A stretch of 64,000 nucleotides of DNA, taken from positions 372,001 to 436,000 of the forward strand of contig NZ_SKCG01000003.1 of the NCBI RefSeq assembly GCF_005434915.1, read 5' to 3'. The notes under the pieces are model-generated. The model ran no database searches. It was not told where the DNA came from and worked only from the letters and a program-made list of their open reading frames with translations. Source of the DNA: Aurantiacibacter suaedae (GTDB taxonomy: Bacteria > Pseudomonadota > Alphaproteobacteria > Sphingomonadales > Sphingomonadaceae). This document shows, in pieces, positions 25,699 through 32,667 of this stretch (the first letter of the stretch is position 1; each line of letters starts with the position of its first letter). A program made the translations under genes and the position numbers.

Positions 25699-27243
25699 AT
25701 GAAAGTGATCAGACACAACACCTTTTGGTCGCTCGCCGCAGTCGCACTTGCGGTGGCATCGCCTGCGCATGCGCAAGTAACCGATGTGCAAGGCCCGATC
25801 CCGTTCGGCGAAGACAACCCGATGTTCGGGCCAGCCGATGCGGCAGGCGCGAATGTCGGCGTCAACCTCAAGAGCTTCGGCTACATTGAGGAGGAGTATT
25901 TCGTTACTGGCAGGGCCGCGGCCTATGAACACTCCACAGAAGGTCCCCGGCAGCGCACCGATAAACTGCCTTATGTGACGCGGATTGTCATACGTCGACC
26001 AGCGGATCCTTCCGAGTTCAGCGGCGTGGTTCACTTCGAACCTGCGCATCCAACGCATGGGTGGAACGGGCATTGGCTGGTGCTTCGCAACTACGCGATG
26101 TCGCGGGGTGACATCTATGTCTTTGCCAATGTCGGCGACGCCAGCCAGGGCTGGTCCGGAAGCCCGCAATACGATCCTCCTGCGAGCCCGACCGGAGCGA
26201 ACGTGATTTTGAAATGGTTCAATCCTGAGCGGTATGACCCGCTCGAGTGGCCGGACGAAGAAGGAATCCGCTATGAGATGATGGCCGATATCGCTCGAAT
26301 GCTGCGCAGCGATGATGCGGAAAACCCGCTCAAGCAATTCGAAATAGAAGCGATGCTGGTGGGCGGATGGTCCTATACCGGCAGCATTCAGAGGACCTTC
26401 ATCAACGAGGGCTTTCACGAACAGATGCGGTTGTCCGATGGCGGGCCGATTTTCGATGGCTATCTGATTGGGGTCTCGTCTGAACTGAATGAGCCCGGGT
26501 ACTTGCCGCTGTATAACGACGAGCCTTTCGTGCCCATAGACAGCCCGCGCCGTCGCCCGCGTGAGACGGACGCCAAAATCATCGAGTTTCTGACCGAGAG
26601 CGAAGTCGAATTGGCTGACAACACCCTGCCTTATGCTCGTCCTGAGGTGGAGGGGCGGCGGGTGTATGAGCTCGCCGGGGTCGTGCACACCGACAACCTT
26701 TATGGCCCGACCTTGGCGCGCAAGCAGCCCCCGATCATGGCGCAGCTTGCCGCCCATGGATACCAATTCGCTACGGTGTCGACCGTTTCCGTCGACCAAT
26801 GCGATTTGCCCGCGAGCGACATCCCGGAGGATGCCTTCGTCCGCGGCGCAGTGAACGCTCTCAGGCAATGGGTAGTCGACGGCACTTCACCGCCTGAAAG
26901 CGTTTTCCTCGAGCAGCAGGGCGGTGACCGTGTCCGCGACGATGTGGGAAATGCCAGAGGCGGCATACGCGCCGCCGAATTCGAGGCACCGCTGGCGCGT
27001 TATGGCCGCTATGATGGGACGCAATACCCGGGCTGCCGCGCCGACAATCTCTATCCGAGTGTCTTCATGGTTCGCGACGATCTGCCGGCCGAAGAACTCG
27101 CGCGGCTTTATCAGTCTCCACAGGATTATCTGCGGCAATATGACGGGCAGATCGACCAACTTGTCGGCGAGCGACGGTTGTTGGAAGAGGACGCGCTACG
27201 CCTGAAGGCGATAGCGCGTGAGAGGGTGGCAAACGGCTTCTGA
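25699..27243 (+). CDS. Secreted alpha/beta hydrolase (Abhydrolase_10-like)
   Basis: The 514-residue protein has a signal peptide (about residues 1-26, ending SPAHAQ). The nucleophile elbow G-W-S-Y-T-G puts the probable catalytic serine at residue 225. The overall pattern (long N-terminal beta region, VGGWSYTGS, later polar loops) fits the large 'alpha/beta hydrolase domain-containing' family whose substrates are mostly unknown. The start at 25699 is chosen over 25642 because the signal peptide then begins correctly. It follows receptor R4 by 64 bases and likely hydrolyses its ligand in the periplasm. Confidence 0.72.
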   Translation: MKVIRHNTFWSLAAVALAVASPAHAQVTDVQGPIPFGEDNPMFGPADAAGANVGVNLKSFGYIEEEYFVTGRAAAYEHSTEGPRQRTDKLPYVTRIVIRRPADPSEFSGVVHFEPAHPTHGWNGHWLVLRNYAMSRGDIYVFANVGDASQGWSGSPQYDPPASPTGANVILKWFNPERYDPLEWPDEEGIRYEMMADIARMLRSDDAENPLKQFEIEAMLVGGWSYTGSIQRTFINEGFHEQMRLSDGGPIFDGYLIGVSSELNEPGYLPLYNDEPFVPIDSPRRRPRETDAKIIEFLTESEVELADNTLPYARPEVEGRRVYELAGVVHTDNLYGPTLARKQPPIMAQLAAHGYQFATVSTVSVDQCDLPASDIPEDAFVRGAVNALRQWVVDGTSPPESVFLEQQGGDRVRDDVGNARGGIRAAEFEAPLARYGRYDGTQYPGCRADNLYPSVFMVRDDLPAEELARLYQSPQDYLRQYDGQIDQLVGERRLLEEDALRLKAIARERVANGF

Positions 27244-27281
27244 CCAACCAATGCGCGGCAGACCGTAGGGCAGGCATAGAC

Positions 27282-27755
27282 ATGCTTCGTGCCGAATGTC
27301 TGCGGAAGTGTATCGCCGGGAGCACACCGGAATGGTGCGCGAGCATATTCCAGGCGAAGGCCCCCCGGCTTTCGGCGATGGCCCCCCGAACGCTCGCCAA
27401 CTTGTTACCTTCGGCTCGTACGAATTGGTCGGGCGCTTGGAGGATATCCGTCGGGCTGAGCCAGCCCCAACATGAGATCGAACGGGATCCGAGCCAGCTT
27501 TCTAGCTATGTCCCGCCCTTTAATGGGACGCCGGCGGGCAGCTTCTTCTCCGACCCCGTGCTGCACGGTGGGTTCGTGCGGCCTATTACTGAGGAGCAGC
27601 GTGAGGAATGGGGCACCGAAGGCGCCGAATACATCCGATCGCAGGTCGCTTCATTTGATGTGAAGGGGATGCTCGAAGAGCTGCGCAAACGCGACGAATA
27701 TACCCGCGTACTCGAAGAACGTTACGGTGATCTCCTGCCTCGGTTTGACCGCTAG
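27282..27755 (+). CDS. Unrecognised protein, possibly with two compensating frameshifts
   Basis: The 157-codon frame has a good ribosome site (GGGCAGG, 27268-27274) and ends 12 bases before a strong terminator, so a real gene is likely. I do not recognise the product. The C-terminal part (about residues 67-157: SSYVPPFNGTPAGSFFSD, then a charged helical end EELRKRDEYTRVLEER) looks native. The middle part is rich in Cys, Trp and Ser and looks unnatural. The +2-shifted frame 27296-27475 reads more naturally (VYRREHTGMVREHIPGEG, then VTFGSYELVGRLEDIRR). The gene may thus carry two frameshifts that cancel, be a pseudogene, or contain a sequencing error. Confidence 0.45.
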   Translation: MLRAECLRKCIAGSTPEWCASIFQAKAPRLSAMAPRTLANLLPSARTNWSGAWRISVGLSQPQHEIERDPSQLSSYVPPFNGTPAGSFFSDPVLHGGFVRPITEEQREEWGTEGAEYIRSQVASFDVKGMLEELRKRDEYTRVLEERYGDLLPRFDR

Positions 27756-27767
27756 CTCCGCAGCTCG

Positions 27768-27815
27768 AAAACGCCCTGAGGGTTTTCTCCCAACCAATTG
27801 CTCGGGGCGTTTTTT
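27768..27815 (+). terminator. Rho-independent terminator after the R4 operon
   Basis: A 13-bp stem with one G-T pair (27768-27780 with 27801-27813) and a 20-base loop ends in a run of T. It closes the receptor R4-hydrolase-small gene unit. Confidence 0.75.
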
Positions 27816-28345
27816 CGCACGGAACACGGCAAGCTCTTCGGCAGGATGGGGGCGAGGGGTGAGGTGGTCGAAGACTGCGTCATCTCTCCCCTCTTTCATT
27901 GGATATGTCAGTCTCCGCTCCAGCCCTGGAAGGCACCGGTTTGCTGTGCTGCCCAGGATGTTCAACCCACTGAGCGCGTGGCAATTAGGCGTGACTTAGA
28001 TTTCGATGATTAGCGCTCTGGTCTGCCCCCATCTCGATCTCCATCTCAACGGTCTTCATAATTGCAACGGCGTCGCTGCGGCGTTGTCGGGTGCCACCGG
28101 CGCGACGCCTGTCGTAAAACGCCCGGTTGATGACCGTGGCTACCTCATGCCCGCGGCAACCTAGCGGGTGCGTGTGCAGAAGGGACGTTCAATCCCGGCG
28201 TAACGCTGCAACGGCTCCGAAAGGGATGAACAGACCGGCAAGCGAGAACGCGCAGTACCGAGAAGCTCAAGCTAAATGCATCAATTTGATTGATGATGCG
28301 CGATCACTCGAACTCATTTCTCTTGCGAACCGAGGGCGTCTAAGA
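27816..28345. other. Intergenic region without a supported gene
   Basis: About 530 bases lie between the terminator at 27768 and the regulatory region of the carboxylesterase at 28399. Short open frames occur on both strands, but none has a ribosome site plus protein-like composition. No repeats or insertion-sequence ends were recognised. Confidence 0.4.
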
Positions 28346-28358
28346 TTGGTCTGTCCGA
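28346..28358 (+). promoter_or_regulatory. Candidate GntR/FadR-type operator upstream of the carboxylesterase
   Basis: TTGGTCTGTCCGA matches the 13-bp element found in pairs upstream of receptor R5 and in the manD/GntR divergent promoter. It lies 40 bases before the start codon, upstream of a possible -10 box (CATAAT, 28371-28376). It is a single copy here; no second site was found 22 bp away. Confidence 0.5.
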
Positions 28359-28398
28359 TCTGGCGACCGACATAATACATAAACTTGGGAGAGTTAGA

Positions 28399-29994
28399 GT
28401 GAATAAGGCCTGCCGCATGGTCATTGCTGGAGCTCTGGCCATGGCATCTGCATCACCTGCGATTGCGCAAAGCCACTCGGCTGACAAAGTAGAGACCGTC
28501 AGTGGTCCGGTCGACGGCGTAGCCCTTGCGACTGGTGTTGATGCCTATCTAGGGATTCCCTACGCAGCTCCCCCGGTGCGCGAACTTCGATGGCGTCCTC
28601 CTGTTCTGCCAGAGAGCTGGTCCGAGGTCCGGCACGCGGATCGGTTCGGGCCGCAATGCATGCAGCCTTTACGCGGCCCCATGACAAATCAGTACTCGGG
28701 CGCCGAAGTCATGAGTGAGGATTGCCTCTATCTCAACGTCTGGACGAAACCCGATCTGAGCGATGCGCCGGTCATCGTCTATATTCACGGCGGAGCATTT
28801 TTCGTGGGTGCCGCGAGCATGCCTCTCTACAGCGGCGAACATCTGGCCGAGCGCGGCGTTGTCGCCGTCAACCTGAATTATCGGCTCGGCGCGCTGGGTT
28901 TCCTCGCACATCCCGAGCTTTCTGCGGAATCGGATCAGCGATCATCAGGCAATTACGGCCTTCTTGACCAGGTCGCTGCTCTGGAATGGGTGCGCGATAA
29001 CATCGAGAACTTCGGAGGCGACCCGGATAACGTAACGATAGTCGGCCAGTCGGCGGGCTCGATGTCGGTGCTCGCACTGCAAGCTAGCCCATTGGCGAAG
29101 GGTCTGTTCGATCGCGCGGTGGGCATGAGCGGCGCGTTGATCGGTGATACCGGCCCGATGGCTATGTCCTCGCTGGCTGAGGCGGAGGCCGACGGTGTCC
29201 GTTTTCAGGAACTCTGGAATGCATCTTCAATAGACGAGATGCGCGGTCTGGCTGCCGATCGGATGCTCGATCTGCCCCGTTCACCCGGTTCGCCGCGGGT
29301 GGGGCTGATTCAGGACGGCTATTTCCTGCCAAAATCGATCGATAATGTGTTTGCGGATGGCGAGCAGGCCGATGTTCCGCTCATCGTCGGGTTCACGAAG
29401 GATGAGTCGTTCGGTGGACTTGGCCGCGTCACTGGTCTCGCGGACTACCGTGCGAAGGCGCAAGACAAATTCGGGGCAAGGGCGCAGGAATTTCTGTCGC
29501 TCTATCCGGCTTCCACTGACGCAGAAGCCGTCGCGCAAGCCAGACTGGCGGACCGCGACGGCACTATGGCGCTGGGAATGTACGAGTGGGCGAGGTCGCA
29601 GCAAGAAACCGGATCGGCCGCAGTATTCGGCTATGAGTTTGCCCAAGCTCATCGCTATCCCGAAGGCGTGCAGATCGCAGGCCATGATGTCCAGAACGCC
29701 GGTGCCTATCATACGTCCGAGGTTCCGTTCTGGCTCGGCACGTTAGAGGGCTTCAACAAGTTCAGGCCTACGCGTGCATGGCAGGATGAGGACAGAGCGC
29801 TTAGCCAGGCGATGCAAGCCGCGCTAATATCCTTTGCGACGACCGGTACGCCGGACATTACAGGATTGGACTGGCCAAGCTTCGACGAGAACGATCCGCT
29901 GCTGATCTCACTTGCATCCGGTGATGTGAGCATAACGTCGTGGCCTTCGCCCAAGCGGCTCGACTTCTTTCACGCTGTCGATTCAGGCCAGTGA
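28399..29994 (+). CDS. Secreted type-B carboxylesterase
   Basis: This 531-residue protein has a GTG start preceded by GGGAGAG. A signal peptide (about residues 1-24, ending SPAIAQ) is followed by a full carboxylesterase type-B core: IPYAAPPV, EDCLYLNVW, the oxyanion block HGGAFFVG and the nucleophile elbow GQSAGS with Ser218. It cleaves carboxylic esters in the periplasm or outside the cell. The upstream operator-like site at 28346 is shared with the glucuronate genes, so it may remove acyl groups from, or split ester links to, glucuronate-containing glycans; that role is inference. It lies 296 bases before receptor R5 and may be transcribed separately. Confidence 0.85.
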   Translation: MNKACRMVIAGALAMASASPAIAQSHSADKVETVSGPVDGVALATGVDAYLGIPYAAPPVRELRWRPPVLPESWSEVRHADRFGPQCMQPLRGPMTNQYSGAEVMSEDCLYLNVWTKPDLSDAPVIVYIHGGAFFVGAASMPLYSGEHLAERGVVAVNLNYRLGALGFLAHPELSAESDQRSSGNYGLLDQVAALEWVRDNIENFGGDPDNVTIVGQSAGSMSVLALQASPLAKGLFDRAVGMSGALIGDTGPMAMSSLAEAEADGVRFQELWNASSIDEMRGLAADRMLDLPRSPGSPRVGLIQDGYFLPKSIDNVFADGEQADVPLIVGFTKDESFGGLGRVTGLADYRAKAQDKFGARAQEFLSLYPASTDAEAVAQARLADRDGTMALGMYEWARSQQETGSAAVFGYEFAQAHRYPEGVQIAGHDVQNAGAYHTSEVPFWLGTLEGFNKFRPTRAWQDEDRALSQAMQAALISFATTGTPDITGLDWPSFDENDPLLISLASGDVSITSWPSPKRLDFFHAVDSGQ

Positions 29995-30187
29995 CACTCG
30001 TCAGCATCTCAAGCGAACGATCCACCGGGGTGTCGCAATGGGGCTTCGGGTGCGTCGCGCTCAGAATGGTATGACCATATCCGTGTCGAACCCAATAGAA
30101 TGCAGGTGGATTTCAATTTCCGACAAACTCTGGGTCTGAGCTATTCAAAACAAAATATCTTTTAATCAATGTGATGGAAGAATCAGA

Positions 30188-30200
30188 TTGACAAGTCCAA
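30188..30200 (-). promoter_or_regulatory. Candidate GntR/FadR-type operator, distal copy at R5
   Basis: Read on the minus strand the site is TTGGACTTGTCAA, one of the 13-bp elements of the glucuronate region. Its centre is 22 bp from the next copy at 30210-30222, about two DNA helical turns. Confidence 0.5.
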
Positions 30201-30209
30201 TTCTATCTT

Positions 30210-30222
30210 GTGGTAAGACCAA
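30210..30222 (-). promoter_or_regulatory. Candidate GntR/FadR-type operator, proximal copy at R5
   Basis: Read on the minus strand the site is TTGGTCTTACCAC. It contains TGGT-AAG-ACCA, a perfect palindrome of the form bound by FadR/UxuR-type regulators (compare TTGGT...ACCAA of E. coli UxuR/ExuR sites). It overlaps a direct repeat ATCTTGTGG(T/C)AAG at 30205-30217 and 30222-30234. Confidence 0.6.
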
Positions 30223-30289
30223 TCTTGTGGCAAGTTAAGCCAAAATCCGGGCATCCGAAGATGACGGATATCACCAAGGGAGAGATTTC

Positions 30290-32545
30290 ATGATTCGTAC
30301 GGTTCGCCCAAATTTGAAGAATGCTGGATCGGCAATTGCCACGGCTGGCGTTCTTGCTCTTGCTGCAATGGCGGCCCCGGCTCACGCGCAAGATCAGGCT
30401 GCGGAAGCGGATGATAGCGTCATCCTGGTCACGGCCCAGAAGCGCGAGCAGAACATTCTTGAGGTGCCGGTTGCGGTCAGCGCAATCGGTGAGGACGTCC
30501 TTGATGCGGCCCAAGTCAATGACTTCGAGGACCTGACTCTTGTCTCGCCGTCTCTCACCATCACCTCCGGCGGCAGCCAGGCTGGGCACTCGATCGCTCT
30601 TCGCGGTGTCGGTACCGTCAGCTTCTCGACCGCTGTGGAGTCTTCCGTTCTGGTGGTGGTCGACGATGTTGCCCTGCTTCAGGCCGGTCAGGCGTTTTCG
30701 AGCATCAGCGATCCTCAGCGCGTGGAAGTGTTGCGCGGCCCGCAGGGTACGCTGTTCGGGAAGAATGCATCTGCCGGTGTCGTCAACATCGTGACGCAAG
30801 ACCCGACCGACTATTTTACCGGCTATGGCCAGTTTTCGCTCACCGATGATCAGCAGTACCGGGCTGAAGGCGCTATTTCCGGCCCGCTGAACGACAATGG
30901 CGGCTTCCGCGTCAGCGGCTATTTCTCCGACTATGATGGCTATATCGACAACCTCACCACGGGTTCCACGCTCGGTGGCGAGAACACCTGGGGGATGCGC
31001 GGCAAGGTCCGTCAGGAGCTTGGTGATGTGACCTTCACGCTGATTGCCGACTACGGAGAGGCAACCGACAGCATGTTGCCCGACACCTATCTGCGGGTCG
31101 ACACGACCGATGCCGATGGCAACCCGTTGAACGAGGATTATGCCCTTGCCGGAATAACGCCGGGCTTCGGCAACAACGTTGTGCGCAACGATACCGATCG
31201 GTTCGGCGAGAGCAACCAGCTGGTTACCGCGCTAAAGGCAGATATCGACCTGGGTTTTGCAACCCTGTCGTCTATCACGAGCTTCCAGGACTGGACTTAC
31301 AACTCGACCAACGATCAGGATGGCGAACCCGTACCCACGATCCGTCAAGACACCACTTACAACGCCAAGCAGTTCTCGCAGGAACTGCGCCTGACGTCGC
31401 CCACGGATGGTGTGTTCGACTATATTGTTGGCTTGTACTTCGCTGACGGTAGCACCGACCGTACCTTTGTCCGTACCACTACGATTCCTCCCATTCGGCA
31501 GAACTGGGATTCGACTGCGGATACAACCAGTTACGCCGCTTTTGCCCAGCTTGGCTACGACATCACGCCCGACACGCTCGTCACTCTGGGCGGTCGCGTG
31601 AATCATGAAAAGATTGGCGTCTATTTCGCGGACAATCGTGGAGCGACGCCTATCGAATACACCGGCGACGACTCCGAGACAGCTGTTACGGGCAAACTGG
31701 CTTTGCAGCATTTCTTCGGTGGCGGCCTCATGGCCTTTGCTTCCGTAGCCACCGGCTACAAGGGGCAGGCCTATGACATTTCGTCGGGCTTCGATCAGCG
31801 CCGCGCCGATAATCCGATCGCTTCCGAAAGCAGCATGAATTACGAAATCGGCCTCTCCGGTAGCGCCCTTGGCGGCGATGCGCAGTTCCAGCTGGTCGGC
31901 TTCTGGACAGACTACGACGATTTCCAGGCGCAGGGCGTGAACGCGCAGCTTCTTGTCCCGCAGTTCGAGCTCACCAATGTCGGCAGCCTTCGTACTCGGG
32001 GCGTCGAGTTCGAAGGGGCTTACAGCCCTTCGGACAACCTGACGCTCTTTGCATCGGCTGCTTATGTCGATGCGCGGATCAGGGAATTCCCCGATGCGCA
32101 GTGCTACTTCGGGCAGACGGAGGAGCAGGGCTGCGTCGTGGATCCGGAGACCAACCAGCCGGTGCAGGATATCGCGGGCGAGAAGCTCGGCAATTCGCCG
32201 GACTTCAAGTTCAACGTCGGGTTCAATTTTGATCAGCCGATCACGCCGAGCCTCGCACTGTTCTTGCAGGGTAACTATACCTGGCAGAGCGATGTGAATT
32301 TCTCGCTCTCGCAGAACCCGCGCACGGTGCAGGATTCCTATGGGATCGCCAATGCTGCGATCGGCATCCAGGATCCGGACGAGAACTGGCGCCTGTCGCT
32401 TTTCGTCAACAACCTGTTTGACAAGGCATATGCTTCGCGGATCATCGATGACACCAATCCGCGTAACGATCCCTTTGTCCTCACCCAGCAGTTGCCGCGA
32501 AATTACACGCGCTACATTGGCGTAAGGGCCCGCTTCGGCTTCTGA
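30290..32545 (+). CDS. TonB-dependent outer-membrane receptor R5 (glucuronide locus)
   Basis: This is a 751-residue receptor. The signal peptide ends PAHAQ, then VILVTAQKREQ, a plug with RVEVLRGPQGTLFGKN, and a barrel ending IGVRARFGF. The plug-start and barrel differ from R1, R2 and R4 and resemble the glycan-type TBDRs of Sphingomonadales. The ribosome site is GGGAGAG before the ATG. It is preceded by two operator-like sites shared with the manD/GntR promoter and followed by a GH2 glycosidase, so it probably imports a glucuronate-containing oligosaccharide or glycoside. Confidence 0.92.
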   Translation: MIRTVRPNLKNAGSAIATAGVLALAAMAAPAHAQDQAAEADDSVILVTAQKREQNILEVPVAVSAIGEDVLDAAQVNDFEDLTLVSPSLTITSGGSQAGHSIALRGVGTVSFSTAVESSVLVVVDDVALLQAGQAFSSISDPQRVEVLRGPQGTLFGKNASAGVVNIVTQDPTDYFTGYGQFSLTDDQQYRAEGAISGPLNDNGGFRVSGYFSDYDGYIDNLTTGSTLGGENTWGMRGKVRQELGDVTFTLIADYGEATDSMLPDTYLRVDTTDADGNPLNEDYALAGITPGFGNNVVRNDTDRFGESNQLVTALKADIDLGFATLSSITSFQDWTYNSTNDQDGEPVPTIRQDTTYNAKQFSQELRLTSPTDGVFDYIVGLYFADGSTDRTFVRTTTIPPIRQNWDSTADTTSYAAFAQLGYDITPDTLVTLGGRVNHEKIGVYFADNRGATPIEYTGDDSETAVTGKLALQHFFGGGLMAFASVATGYKGQAYDISSGFDQRRADNPIASESSMNYEIGLSGSALGGDAQFQLVGFWTDYDDFQAQGVNAQLLVPQFELTNVGSLRTRGVEFEGAYSPSDNLTLFASAAYVDARIREFPDAQCYFGQTEEQGCVVDPETNQPVQDIAGEKLGNSPDFKFNVGFNFDQPITPSLALFLQGNYTWQSDVNFSLSQNPRTVQDSYGIANAAIGIQDPDENWRLSLFVNNLFDKAYASRIIDDTNPRNDPFVLTQQLPRNYTRYIGVRARFGF

Positions 32546-32553
32546 TCTCTCCC

Positions 32554-32632
32554 TGGCGCTCTGCATCTGCTTGCATGATGCAGGGCGCCAAACATATGCG
32601 GGCCTGGTCATGTGGTAAACACGGCCAGGCCC
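32554..32632 (+). promoter_or_regulatory. Two intercistronic stem-loops between R5 and GH2
   Basis: The first stem (32554-32567 with 32577-32590) is 14 bp with one wobble pair and a 9-base loop. The second (32600-32609 with 32623-32632) is about 10 bp. Neither has a T run. They fill the 122-base gap after the receptor gene and probably act as mRNA-stabilising or partial-attenuation structures that separate receptor from enzyme expression. Confidence 0.5.
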
Positions 32633-32667
32633 ATAATGGCGAAAGAACTAACGGATAGGATAGCAAC

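Noticed and set aside
25624-26868. 414-codon minus-strand frame across the secreted alpha/beta hydrolase
   Set aside because: Antisense shadow; the plus-strand gene has a signal peptide and catalytic elbow.
29867-29880. TTGGACTGGCCAA resembling the glucuronate operator
   Set aside because: It lies inside the coding sequence of the carboxylesterase, encodes a conserved Leu-Asp-Trp segment, and is not near a start site.
31232-32611. 459-codon minus-strand frame across receptor R5
   Set aside because: It lies wholly opposite a receptor gene with clear family motifs; its composition (many Arg, Ile, Val) is typical of antisense frames.
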